Source: an uncultured Oscillospiraceae bacterium (GTDB lineage: Bacteria > Bacillota > Clostridia > Oscillospirales > Oscillospiraceae). Taken from it: a stretch of DNA of 32,486 nucleotides. The position numbers were made by a program, and so were the translations under genes. The notes under the pieces were generated by a model. That model saw only the letters and a list, made by a program, of their open reading frames with translations, made no database searches and was not told where the DNA came from. Positions 14,856 to 22,278 of this stretch are shown here, one piece after another (within the stretch, counting starts at the first letter, position 1; every line of letters starts with the position of its first letter). The stretch lies in assembly GCA_947629915.1 (NCBI GenBank), contig CANRFN010000053.1:1-32486 (forward strand), given 5' to 3'.

Positions 14856-16106
14856 ATGGCATTGCACATCAGCCCGGAGATTGAGACTCTGGCCGCCCAG
14901 GCGGAGGCGGACCTGCAGGAGGCCTTTGCCCGCATCGACCGCATTGCAGAACACAACACCCAGCGGGTGCTGGAGGCCTTTCAGACCCACCGGGTGGCAG
15001 AGGCCTACTTCTCCGGCACCACCGGCTACGGCTATGACGACCTGGGCCGGGACAAGCTGGACGCCATCTACGCAGACCTCTTCGGCACCGAGGACGCGCT
15101 GGTCCGGCTGCAGTTTGTAAACGGCACCCACGCCATCTCCTGCGCCCTCTTTGGGGCATTGAAAGCGGGGGACATCCTGGTCTCCGCCGTAGGCGCCCCC
15201 TACGACACCCTTCTGGGGGTGGTTGGCGCCGTGAACAAGGGCCACGGCTCGCTTCGGGACTACGGGGTGGCGTACCGGGAGGTGCCCCTGCGGGACAACG
15301 CCCCGGACCCGGAGGGCCTGGTAGCCGCCGTATCAGACCCCAGGGTAAAGGCGGTCCTCATTCAGCGCTCCCGGGGATACGCCACCCGGGCCTCCCTGTC
15401 TGTGGCGGAGATCGGGGAACTCTGTACCGTGGTGCGCCTTCACAACCCCGGCGCCGCCATCCTGGTAGACAACTGCTACGGGGAGTTTGTGGAGGAACAG
15501 GAGCCCACCCATGTGGGAGCGGATCTGGTGGTGGGCTCCCTCATCAAAAACCCCGGCGGCGGCCTGGCCCCCACCGGCGCCTATATCGCCGGCCGGAGGG
15601 ATCTCGTGGAAGGCGCCGCCATGCGCCTCACCTGTCCCGGCATCGGCCGGGAGTGCGGGTGCACCCTGGGCCAGAACCGGCTGCTGTATCAGGGCCTGTT
15701 CCTGGCCCCCCACACGGTGGCACAGGCGCTGAAAACCGCCGTCTTCGGCGCCCGGCTCATGGAGCGGATGGGATACAAGACGGAGCCCGCCGCAGATGCC
15801 GTCCGCCACGACATCATCCAGATGATCCACCTGGAGACCCCGGAGCGGGTGGCCCGGTTCTGCAAGGGCATCCAGTCCGGCGCCCCGGTGGACTCCTACG
15901 TCACCCCGGAGCCCTGGGACATGCCCGGCTACGACTGTCCGGTGATCATGGCCGCCGGCGCCTTTGTCCAGGGGGCCTCCATCGAGCTCTCCGCAGACGC
16001 CCCCATGCGCCCGCCCTACACCGTGTACCTCCAGGGTGGCCTCACCTATTCCTCCGGCAAGGCCGGCCTGATGCTGGCCGCCCAGCAGCTGCTGCAGGGA
16101 GAATAG
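14856..16106 (+). CDS. ynbB: PLP-dependent methionine gamma-lyase-like / aluminium resistance family protein
   Basis: Fold-type I PLP enzyme of 416 aa, of the Met_gamma_lyase (aluminium resistance protein, YnbB) family that is common in Firmicutes. The N-terminal region contains YFSGTTGYGYDDLGRD and QFVNGTHAISCALFG. The PLP lysine is most likely Lys231 in GSLIKNPGGGLAPTG, with the preceding ILVDNCYGEFVE giving the pyridine-binding Asp. ATG 14856 follows GGAGGGATAG, which overlaps the end of the third M42 gene. The reaction is not established for this family; sulfur amino acid cleavage is a homology-based guess. The gene symbol is taken from the Bacillus family member. Confidence 0.88.
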   Translation: MALHISPEIETLAAQAEADLQEAFARIDRIAEHNTQRVLEAFQTHRVAEAYFSGTTGYGYDDLGRDKLDAIYADLFGTEDALVRLQFVNGTHAISCALFGALKAGDILVSAVGAPYDTLLGVVGAVNKGHGSLRDYGVAYREVPLRDNAPDPEGLVAAVSDPRVKAVLIQRSRGYATRASLSVAEIGELCTVVRLHNPGAAILVDNCYGEFVEEQEPTHVGADLVVGSLIKNPGGGLAPTGAYIAGRRDLVEGAAMRLTCPGIGRECGCTLGQNRLLYQGLFLAPHTVAQALKTAVFGARLMERMGYKTEPAADAVRHDIIQMIHLETPERVARFCKGIQSGAPVDSYVTPEPWDMPGYDCPVIMAAGAFVQGASIELSADAPMRPPYTVYLQGGLTYSSGKAGLMLAAQQLLQGE

Positions 16107-16112
16107 TCCAAG

Positions 16113-16138
16113 CCCGGCCCGGCATATGCTGGGCCGGG
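16113..16138 (+). promoter_or_regulatory. GC-rich hairpin before yunB
   Basis: CCCGGCCC (16113-16120) and GGGCCGGG (16131-16138) pair, and the inner GCATATGC extends the stem. There is no T-run, and the 3' arm runs into the yunB Shine-Dalgarno GGGGGGTGAG. It is more likely an RNA-processing or translation-control hairpin than a terminator. Confidence 0.5.
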
Positions 16139-16148
16139 GGGTGAGTCC

Positions 16149-16925
16149 ATGAGACGAAAGCATCGCCGGCACAGGCGAAAGCGGCAAAACCAGAACTGGC
16201 AGCTCTGGCTATGGGCCGCGGTGCCAGCCCTTCTCGCTGCCGCGCTGCTCTTTTCCTGGGCCAACCGGCTGCTGCTGCCGGTACTGGAGACCGCCGCCCG
16301 GGACCAGGTCTCCAATCTTGTGACCGCCGCGATCCAGCGGGCCGCAGACGACTGCCTCTCCGATGCGTCCGCCGCCTACGGGGACTTTGTCCAGCTGGAG
16401 ATGGGGCCGGACGGCAGGGTTGCCGCCCTCACCTCGGACACCGCCGTGAGCACCCGGTTTCGCCGGCAGCTCACAGACGCCGTGCTGGCCGAATTGGAGA
16501 CCCTGGAGGCCTCTCCCATCTCCATCCCGCTGGGCACCCTCACCGGGCAGCCGCTGCTCAGCGGGAAGGGGCCCCGGGTGAAAGTCCGCTTTTCCGGGGC
16601 CGGCACCGTCTCCGCGGAGTATGCCAACAGCTTTACCGCAGCCGGGGTGAACCAGACCCGCCACCAGGTGGTGCTGCAGCTCACCGCAGATCTGGCCCTC
16701 TTTCTGCCCGGCGAGATCCTGCCGGTGTCCGTCTCCGCCGGGATTCCCGTGGCGGAGACGGTGATTGTGGGAGAGCCGCCGGACACCTATCTCGATATGC
16801 AACAAGGGAGTTTTACAAATGGAACAGATTGGAATGGATCTGTTGTTCCAGGATCCGGCGCCCCAGCCGGAGGCCAGCGAGCAGGTGAAGGAACAGATCC
16901 AGAAGCTTCGCGATACCCTGATTGA
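16149..16925 (+). CDS. yunB: Sporulation protein YunB family
   Basis: Membrane-anchored sporulation protein, known in Bacillus as a mother-cell (SigE-type) gene needed for efficient spore formation. The 258-aa protein starts with a very basic tail (many Arg/Lys/His in the first 17 residues), then one transmembrane segment (about 20-40), then an extracytoplasmic domain. That domain contains RDQVSNLVTAAIQRA, ISIPLGTLTGQPLLSG and the family-typical end VAETVIVGEPPDTYL. Relatives usually stop soon after this motif, whereas here the frame runs about 42 residues further and overlaps ligA by 107 bases. The extension reads like out-of-frame ligA sequence, so loss of the normal stop or a sequence error is possible. 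Confidence 0.85.
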   Translation: MRRKHRRHRRKRQNQNWQLWLWAAVPALLAAALLFSWANRLLLPVLETAARDQVSNLVTAAIQRAADDCLSDASAAYGDFVQLEMGPDGRVAALTSDTAVSTRFRRQLTDAVLAELETLEASPISIPLGTLTGQPLLSGKGPRVKVRFSGAGTVSAEYANSFTAAGVNQTRHQVVLQLTADLALFLPGEILPVSVSAGIPVAETVIVGEPPDTYLDMQQGSFTNGTDWNGSVVPGSGAPAGGQRAGEGTDPEASRYPD

Positions 16926-18897
16926 GCACAACTACAACTACTACGTCCTGGACAATCCCACCATCCCGGACTACGAGTACGACCGCATGCTCCGGGAGCT
17001 GGAGGACCTGGAGAAGGCCCACCCGGAGCTCATCACCCCGGACTCTCCCACCCAGAGAGTGGGCGGCCGGGCCCTGGAGAGTTTCGTCCCGGTGACCCAC
17101 CGGGTGCCCCTGCAGAGCCTGCAGGACGTGTTCTCCCCGGACGAGGTGAAGGACTTCGACCGCCGGGTCCGGGAGACCACCGGCAAGACCGCCTATCTCC
17201 TGGAGCCCAAGGTGGACGGCCTCTCCGTGGCCCTGGAGTATGAGAACGGCATCTTCGTCCGGGGCGCCACCCGGGGGGACGGGCGGGTAGGGGAGGACGT
17301 GACGGAGAATATCCGCACCATCCGCTCCATCCCCATGAAGCTGGAGAACGCCCCCGCCACCCTCATCGTCCGGGGCGAGGTCTATATGCCCCGGAAGGTC
17401 TTCCAGCGGCTGAACGAGGAGCGGGAGCTGAACGGGGAGCCGCTGCTGGCCAATCCCCGCAACGCCGCCGCCGGCTCCCTCCGGCAGCTGGACTCCAAGG
17501 TGGCCGCCACCCGGGGCCTGGACATGGTGATCTTCAACGTCCAGTACACCGATGGCGCTCCCTTTGCCACAGACAGCGAGAGCCTGGACTGGCTCCGCTC
17601 CCTCCGGTTTAAGGTGATCGAGTACCAGCTCTCGGACGACATGGACTACCTCCAGAAGCAGGTCTTTGACCTGGGAGACAACCGGGAGCGCTATCCCTTT
17701 GACATCGACGGCGCCGTGCTCAAGGTGAACGACCTCTCCCAGCGGGTTACCCTGGGGGAGACCGCCAAGTTTCCCCGGTGGGCCGCCGCGTACAAATATC
17801 CCCCGGAGCAGAAGGAGAGCGTGGTGGAGAACATCGTGGTCCAGGTGGGCCGCACCGGCGTGCTCACCCCGAAGGCCGTGATCTCTCCGGTCCGCCTTGC
17901 CGGCACCACGGTCTCCAATGCCACCCTCCACAATCAGGACTTCATCTCCTCCAAGGACATCCGCATCGGAGACACCGTGGTCGTCCAAAAGGCGGGGGAG
18001 ATCATCCCGGAGATCGTCTCCGTGGTGAAGGAAAAGCGCCCTACAGACGCAGTGCCGTATTTCCTGCCGGACACCTGCCCGGTGTGCGGCGCCCCGGTGG
18101 TACGGGACGAGGACGGCGCCCACATGCGCTGCACCGGCGCGGAGTGCCCCGCCCAGCTGCTGCGGAACCTGGTCCACTATGCCAGCCGGGACGCCATGGA
18201 CATCGATGGCCTGGGCCCCGCCATGGTGCAGGCCCTGGTGGAGGCCAATCTCATCAAGACCCCGGCAGATCTGTATTCCCTGGACCGGGACGCGGTGGCC
18301 TCCCTGGACCGGATGGGCAAGAAGTCCGCAGACAACCTGCTGGCCGCCATAGAGAAGTCCAAGGGCAACGATCTGGCCAAGCTGATCTACGCCTTCGGCA
18401 TCCGCCAGGTGGGCGAGCGGGCAGGCCGTACGCTGGCACTGAAGTTCGGCACGCTGGACGCCCTGATGGCCGCCAGCGAGGCGGAGCTCACCGCCATCGA
18501 TGACATCGGCGGCATCACCGCCCACAACCTCACCCAGTGGTTCAGCGCCCCCCAGAGCCAGCACCTGATCCAGTCCCTGAAGGACGCCGGGGTGAACATG
18601 ACCTCTCTGGCGGAACCCGTGGGGGATGCCCTCGCCGGGATCACCTTTGTGCTCACCGGGGAGCTCTCCAGCCACTCCCGGAAGGACGCCGGCTCCAAGC
18701 TGGAGGCCATGGGCGCGAAGGTGTCCGGCTCCGTCTCCAAGAAGACCGGTTGCGTCATCGCAGGGGAGGCCGCCGGCTCCAAGCTGCGGAAGGCCCAGGA
18801 GCTGGGGGTACCGGTGCTGAACGAGGAGCAGTTCCTGATCCTCATCGGCGAGGCCCAGGGAGACCGGGACGCCGTGCTGCAGATCATCGGCAAGTGA
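16819..18897 (+). CDS. ligA: NAD-dependent DNA ligase
   Basis: Seals nicks in replication and repair using NAD. The 692-aa protein starts at ATG 16819 after AAGGGAG, giving a tail of about 20 residues longer than usual before the Ia domain (LIEHNYNYYVLDNP). The adenylation domain has the nucleotidyl-lysine motif LEPKVDGLSV (Lys131). An OB fold follows with VGRTGVLTPKAV. A four-Cys zinc finger (CPVCG and CTGAECPAQ), a helix-hairpin-helix region (DGLGPAMVQALVE and IDDIGGITA) and a C-terminal BRCT domain (GITFVLTGELSS) are all present. It overlaps yunB in another frame. It is the last gene of the plus-strand train. Confidence 0.97.
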   Translation: MEQIGMDLLFQDPAPQPEASEQVKEQIQKLRDTLIEHNYNYYVLDNPTIPDYEYDRMLRELEDLEKAHPELITPDSPTQRVGGRALESFVPVTHRVPLQSLQDVFSPDEVKDFDRRVRETTGKTAYLLEPKVDGLSVALEYENGIFVRGATRGDGRVGEDVTENIRTIRSIPMKLENAPATLIVRGEVYMPRKVFQRLNEERELNGEPLLANPRNAAAGSLRQLDSKVAATRGLDMVIFNVQYTDGAPFATDSESLDWLRSLRFKVIEYQLSDDMDYLQKQVFDLGDNRERYPFDIDGAVLKVNDLSQRVTLGETAKFPRWAAAYKYPPEQKESVVENIVVQVGRTGVLTPKAVISPVRLAGTTVSNATLHNQDFISSKDIRIGDTVVVQKAGEIIPEIVSVVKEKRPTDAVPYFLPDTCPVCGAPVVRDEDGAHMRCTGAECPAQLLRNLVHYASRDAMDIDGLGPAMVQALVEANLIKTPADLYSLDRDAVASLDRMGKKSADNLLAAIEKSKGNDLAKLIYAFGIRQVGERAGRTLALKFGTLDALMAASEAELTAIDDIGGITAHNLTQWFSAPQSQHLIQSLKDAGVNMTSLAEPVGDALAGITFVLTGELSSHSRKDAGSKLEAMGAKVSGSVSKKTGCVIAGEAAGSKLRKAQELGVPVLNEEQFLILIGEAQGDRDAVLQIIGK

Positions 18898-18949
18898 GGA
18901 TCTGCGGAAGGGGCCGGCTGCCAGTTCCTTCCTTATATAATAGTGGAAA

Positions 18950-18979
18950 TGCCCGGGCAGGGAGGTCCCTGCCCGGGCA
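18950..18979. terminator. Bidirectional terminator between ligA and cotJC
   Basis: A nearly perfect 30-base palindrome, TGCCCGGGCAGGGA and TCCCTGCCCGGGCA, lies between convergent genes. On the minus strand it is followed by TTTCC. Only the short stretch 18898-18949 separates it from ligA, and nothing else is seen there. Confidence 0.75.
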
Positions 18980-19000
18980 AACCGTCTTGTCTCCGGGGCC

Positions 19001-19600
19001 TCAGCCGCGATCAAAGGCGGGGTTCAGGTAGTACACGTTCTTCTGGTCCATCTTGGCCTTGGCCAGCTCCAGGGCCTCGCCGAAGCGCTGGAAGTGGACG
19101 ATCTCCCGCTCCCGGAGGAAGCGGATCACATCGTTCACATCCGGGTCGTCTGAGAGCCGCAGGATGTTGTCGTAGGTGACGCGGGCCTTTTGCTCGGCGG
19201 CCATGTCCTCGGTGAGATCGCAGATCACGTCTCCCTTGACCTGCAGGGAGGCGGCGGTGAAGGGCCAGCCCGCGGAGGCGGCCGGGTACACGCCGGCGGT
19301 GTGGTCCACGAAGTAGGTGTCGAAGCCGGCGGTCTTGATCTGCTCCTCGCTGAGGTTGCGGGTGAGCTGGTGGAGGATGGCGCCCACCATCTCCAGGTGG
19401 CCCAGCTCCTCGGTGCCGATGTCTGTGAGCAGGCCCTTCAGCTCCGGGTAGGGCATGGAGAACCGCTGGGAGAGATAGCGGAGGGAGGCCGCCAGTTCCC
19501 CGTCTGAGCCGCCGTATTGGCTCAGGATCACCGTGGCCAGCTTGGGGTTGCAGTTTTTGATCCGCACCGGGTACTGCAGCTTCTTCTCATAGACAAACAT
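19001..19600 (-). CDS. cotJC: Spore coat protein CotJC / manganese catalase family
   Basis: Spore-coat-associated protein with a ferritin-like di-manganese catalase fold, 199 aa. Metal-ligand helices are visible: LLTDIGTEELGHLEMV (Glu and His ligands), and later LTEDMAAEQKAR and FLREREIVHFQRFGEAL. The end KNVYYLNPAF is typical of CotJC. Its ATG overlaps the stop of the upstream gene (TAATG), and GAAGGAG lies within the upstream coding end, so translation is coupled. In Bacillus the cotJ genes are transcribed in the mother cell by SigE; a clear SigE promoter was not recognised here. Confidence 0.93.
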   Translation of the reverse strand: MFVYEKKLQYPVRIKNCNPKLATVILSQYGGSDGELAASLRYLSQRFSMPYPELKGLLTDIGTEELGHLEMVGAILHQLTRNLSEEQIKTAGFDTYFVDHTAGVYPAASAGWPFTAASLQVKGDVICDLTEDMAAEQKARVTYDNILRLSDDPDVNDVIRFLREREIVHFQRFGEALELAKAKMDQKNVYYLNPAFDRG

Positions 19601-20058
19601 TACTTGCCAGCTCCTTCCTGCTTATACTCCCAGGGCCAGGGGTCGTCCAGCCACTCGTAGGCGGCGTCCTTGGCGGCGGCGCAGAGGGTGAGGGGGCCAT
19701 ACATGGCCTCATAGCGCTTCTTGCCCTCCTCCAGGGCGGCGGCGTACTTCTGGAAGAGCTGGAAGGCCTCTTTGTCCTCCTTGTGGGTGTCCAGATAGAG
19801 CCCCAGCTCCACCAGGACGAACTGCAGGGCCTGGAGCTCGGCACAGGCGGTCCTGGGCAGGTTGCCCGGGGAGACCTTCACATGGAAGGGCAGGTTCAGG
19901 CCGGGGAAGAGGGTGCCGTTGGCCAGGGCGTCCGCCTGGCCGTATTTCTGGGCACTCTCCTGCTGGAAGGGGACATAGGGAACCGCCAGAGGGGCGCAGC
20001 CCGGCAGGGTGCCAACGCCGTCCCCGCAGGCGCGGGTGTTGTCTGACTCGATATACAA
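19600..20058 (-). CDS. Fused CotJA-CotJB spore coat protein
   Basis: A single 152-aa reading frame that joins two proteins normally encoded separately. Residues of about 15-65 match CotJA (PLAVPYVPFQ, then ALANGTLFPGLNLPF). Residues of about 70-152 match CotJB (ALQFVLVELGLYLDTHKED, YEAMYGPLTL, and the end WLDDPWPWE). Each half has roughly the length of the core of its family. Translation starts at TTG 20058, preceded by AAGGAGG at good spacing. It sits upstream of cotJC exactly where cotJA and cotJB would be. CotJA and CotJB are thought to be coat-assembly partners of CotJC, so fusion is functionally reasonable. Confidence 0.88.
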   Translation of the reverse strand: MYIESDNTRACGDGVGTLPGCAPLAVPYVPFQQESAQKYGQADALANGTLFPGLNLPFHVKVSPGNLPRTACAELQALQFVLVELGLYLDTHKEDKEAFQLFQKYAAALEEGKKRYEAMYGPLTLCAAAKDAAYEWLDDPWPWEYKQEGAGK

Positions 20059-20083
20059 GGGGATTCCTCCTTCGATGAGGATT

Positions 20084-20099
20084 GACAGCGTTTGCTGTC
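20084..20099 (-). repeat. Small inverted repeat upstream of cotJ
   Basis: GACAGC and GCTGTC flank a 4-base spacer (GTTT on the plus strand) 25 bases before the cotJA-cotJB start codon. It may be a leader hairpin or an operator. Apart from this and the scfA promoter, the 200-base gap 20059-20258 shows nothing certain. A minus-strand CATAGACT near 20110 faintly resembles a SigE -10 box. Confidence 0.4.
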
Positions 20100-20199
20100 T
20101 AAAGCAGTCTATGCGGCACCCCCTCCCCGTGCCAATCGGCTTATGTCTGGTCTCTTCCAGTTTCCTGGCGCATTTCGCGAAAAAAAGTTCACAATTCTC

Positions 20200-20228
20200 T
20201 TGCAGCCCTGCCTCTGATCTGTTATAAT
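20200..20228 (+). promoter_or_regulatory. Sigma-A promoter of scfA-scfB
   Basis: TTGCAG (20200-20205), 17-base spacer, TATAAT (20223-20228), about 30 bases before the scfA start codon. Confidence 0.75.
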
Positions 20229-20258
20229 TGCGAAAACACGATAAGGAGGGGAAACCCC

Positions 20259-20417
20259 ATGACGCATATCAAGACTCTCAACGGAGCCACTCTGAAGCAG
20301 AGTGCTTCCTACGGCGGCTGCGGCGAGTGCCAGACCTCTTGCCAGTCCGCCTGCAAGACTTCCTGCACCGTTGCCAACCAGAAGTGCGAGAAGAAAGCCG
20401 AAAAGAAGGCTAACTGA
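20259..20417 (+). CDS. scfA: SCIFF ranthipeptide precursor (six Cys in forty-five residues)
   Basis: A 52-aa ribosomally made peptide, too short for usual ORF cutoffs. It begins MTHIKTLNGATLKQSASYGG and has six cysteines at residues 21, 24, 28, 32, 36 and 43, in the pattern CGECQTSCQSACKTSCT characteristic of SCIFF. The C-terminus is lysine-rich. The radical-SAM maturase ScfB next door would install a thioether from a Cys sulfur to a Thr; Cys32 and Thr37 have the spacing reported for a characterised SCIFF. AAGGAGGGG gives a strong ribosome site. The pair is almost universal in Clostridia and its products have been linked to quorum-like signalling, but the role here is unknown. Confidence 0.96.
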   Translation: MTHIKTLNGATLKQSASYGGCGECQTSCQSACKTSCTVANQKCEKKAEKKAN

Positions 20418-20429
20418 TACATGCAGGCA

Positions 20430-20455
20430 GGGGTGGGTTCCAACCCACCCCTTTT
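20430..20455 (+). terminator. Leaky terminator/attenuator between scfA and scfB
   Basis: GGGGTGGG (20430-20437), loop TTCCAA, CCCACCCC (20444-20451), then TTTT. It lies 13 bases after scfA and 31 bases before scfB. A partial stop here would give more precursor peptide than maturase. Confidence 0.65.
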
Positions 20456-20486
20456 CCTGTGTACCGTGAAAGAGAGGAATCACCTT

Positions 20487-21863
20487 ATGGTTCACACCTT
20501 TACCTGTCTGGGCGTGTACGTTGCGGTGGACGTGAACAGCGGCGCCGTACATGTGCTGGACAAGGTAGCCTGGGATGTCCTGCGGCTGCAGGAGGAGCCC
20601 ATGGAGGACCGCTGCCCGGCAGAGCTTAGCGCAGCCCTGCCGGAGTACAGCCGGGAGGAATTGGAGAGCGCCTGGTCCGAGCTGCTGGAGCTCCAGCGGC
20701 AGGGGCTGCTGTTCACCCTGGACAACTACCTGGATCCCCAGGCGGCAGTCCTCATGCAGCAGGACGCCCCCATCAAGGCCCTGTGCCTCCACGTCTCCCA
20801 CGACTGCAACCTGCGCTGCCGGTACTGCTTCGCCTCCACTGGAGACTTTGGCACCGGCCACCGGCTCACCATGAATGCGGAGACCGCCAGGCGAGCCATA
20901 GACTTTGTGATTGCACGCTCCCAGAACCGGCGGAACATCGAAGTGGACTTCTTCGGCGGCGAGCCGCTGATGGCCATGGACACGGTGAAGGAGACCGTGG
21001 CCTACGCCCGGGAACAGGAGAAGCTCCACAACAAGCACTTCCGCTTCACCATCACCACCAACGGCGTGCTCCTCAACGATGAGAACATCGCATACATCAA
21101 CGATGTCATGTCCAACGCGGTGCTGTCTCTGGACGGCCGGCCGGAGATCAACGATGCCATGCGCCCCACCGTGAACGGCAAGGGGAGCTATGAGGTGATC
21201 CTGCCCAAGTTCAAGAAGCTGGTGGAGGGGCGGGGGACCAAGGACTACTACCTCCGCGGCACCTTTACCCGGCACAACAAGGACTTTGCAGCCGATGTGA
21301 TGCACATCGCAGACCAGGGCTTTGCCAATGTCTCTGTGGAGCCGGTGGTGGGCAGCCCGGAGGAGGACTGGTCTCTCCGGGAGGAGGATCTCCCCGCAAT
21401 TCTGGCGGAGTACGAGAAGCTGGCGGCGGAGCTGCTCCGGCGGGACGATGTGAACTTCTTCCACTTCAACGTGGATCTCTCCCAGGGCCCCTGCGTGATC
21501 AAGCGGCTGCGGGGCTGCGGCGCCGGCTGCGAGTACGTGGCCATCACCCCGGAGGGCGACATCTATCCCTGCCACCAGTTCGTGGGCAACGAGGCGTACA
21601 AACTGGGCAACCTCTATGAGGGCACCTTCGACATGGCCCTGGCCCGGAAGTTCGCCGATCTCAACATCTACACCCGGGAGGACTGCAAGAACTGCTGGGC
21701 CCGCTTCTACTGCAGCGGCGGCTGCTCCGCATCCAACCTGCTGGTGAACGGAGACATCCGCAAGCCCAACCGCTACGGCTGCGACATGCAGCGCAAGCGC
21801 CTGGAGTGCGCCATCGCCATGCAGGCCATCCGCGCAGGCCTGGCAGACGGCGAAAACAGCTGA
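20487..21863 (+). CDS. scfB: SCIFF maturase, radical SAM/SPASM enzyme
   Basis: Installs thioether cross-links in the SCIFF peptide using S-adenosylmethionine and iron-sulfur clusters. The 458-aa protein starts at ATG 20487 after AGAGAGG. Residues of about 1-90 form a RiPP-recognition-like domain for binding the precursor. The radical SAM cluster motif is CNLRCRYC (Cys107, Cys111, Cys114), followed by FFGGEPLM. The C-terminal SPASM region provides many further cysteines: GCGAGCEYV, IYPCHQF, and CKNCWARFYCSGGC. The gene lies directly after scfA and ends the unit. Confidence 0.96.
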   Translation: MVHTFTCLGVYVAVDVNSGAVHVLDKVAWDVLRLQEEPMEDRCPAELSAALPEYSREELESAWSELLELQRQGLLFTLDNYLDPQAAVLMQQDAPIKALCLHVSHDCNLRCRYCFASTGDFGTGHRLTMNAETARRAIDFVIARSQNRRNIEVDFFGGEPLMAMDTVKETVAYAREQEKLHNKHFRFTITTNGVLLNDENIAYINDVMSNAVLSLDGRPEINDAMRPTVNGKGSYEVILPKFKKLVEGRGTKDYYLRGTFTRHNKDFAADVMHIADQGFANVSVEPVVGSPEEDWSLREEDLPAILAEYEKLAAELLRRDDVNFFHFNVDLSQGPCVIKRLRGCGAGCEYVAITPEGDIYPCHQFVGNEAYKLGNLYEGTFDMALARKFADLNIYTREDCKNCWARFYCSGGCSASNLLVNGDIRKPNRYGCDMQRKRLECAIAMQAIRAGLADGENS

Positions 21864-21875
21864 TTTTCGGCATCC

Positions 21876-21925
21876 GACCCCTGAAGTGGGTCAGTTTTCC
21901 AGCTTTCTTGTATACAGACAAGAAA
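21876..21925 (+). terminator. Terminator region after scfB
   Basis: GACCC (21876-21880) pairs with GGGTC (21888-21892) and is followed by AGTTTT. Just beyond, TTTCTTGT (21904-21911) and ACAAGAAA (21918-21925) form an 8-bp AT-rich hairpin. Together they probably end the scf transcript. Confidence 0.5.
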
Positions 21926-21984
21926 ATGCATCTACATAGTCTAAAATTTCTCCCGACTTCCCAAAAAAATTTGCGAAAAACCCC

Positions 21985-22013
21985 TTGCGTTTCTCGGGGA
22001 AAAGGTTTATATT
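21985..22013 (+). promoter_or_regulatory. Upstream copy of a duplicated sigma-A promoter
   Basis: TTGCGT (21985-21990), 17-base spacer, TATATT (22008-22013). It is embedded in a module (TTTGCGAAAAACCCC before the -35, TTTATATTATG at the -10) that recurs about 177 bases downstream. Confidence 0.7.
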
Positions 22014-22018
22014 ATGCA

Positions 22019-22115
22019 CTGCAGTTGCTATAACCTATGGGAGGCCTACCAGAGATTATGGTCTGCCGGGATAAACCCTGATTTCCCGTGACTCCGCCCC
22101 GCAGAAACGGGGGCT
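22019..22115 (+). ncRNA. Candidate small RNA between the duplicated promoters
   Basis: A transcript from the first promoter would begin near 22020 and cross several short helices: GGGA/TTCCC around 22040 and 22085, a GGGATAAACCC hairpin (22068-22078), and a final GC-rich hairpin GCCCCG/CGGGGGC (22096-22114). The last is followed by TCGAAAAAATTTG rather than a T-run. No reading frame of note is present. It matches no RNA family I recognise, and may simply be a long leader of the next gene. Confidence 0.3.
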
Positions 22116-22161
22116 CGAAAAAATTTGTCCTGTTTTTTCTGAGAATTTTTGCAAAAACCCC

Positions 22162-22190
22162 TTGCGTTTCCCGGCAAAGTAGTTTATATT
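22162..22190 (+). promoter_or_regulatory. Downstream copy of the duplicated sigma-A promoter
   Basis: TTGCGT (22162-22167), 17-base spacer, TATATT (22185-22190), in the same TTTGCAAAAACCCC...TTTATATTATG context as the upstream copy. It lies about 90 bases before the spoIIM-like start codon. Confidence 0.7.
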
Positions 22191-22278
22191 ATGGGTTACA
22201 CGGAATCACAGTCTGGTTCCGCCGCCTTTCGGGGCATAAGCATGGACTCTCTGGCATAGAATGGCCGGGGTGATGCAT

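Noticed and set aside
16813..19014. 733-codon minus-strand open frame opposite ligA
   Set aside because: LigA is unmistakable on the plus strand; the antisense frame has shadow-like composition and no motif.
22019..22115. Purine riboswitch, because of CTATAA, TATGG and CTACC in order
   Set aside because: The spacing is too short for the P2 helix, no P1 helix closes the element and the P3 loop consensus is missing.
22019..22115. 6S RNA or SRP RNA
   Set aside because: Neither the long 6S helix with central bulge nor the SRP GGAA-tetraloop hairpin could be drawn.
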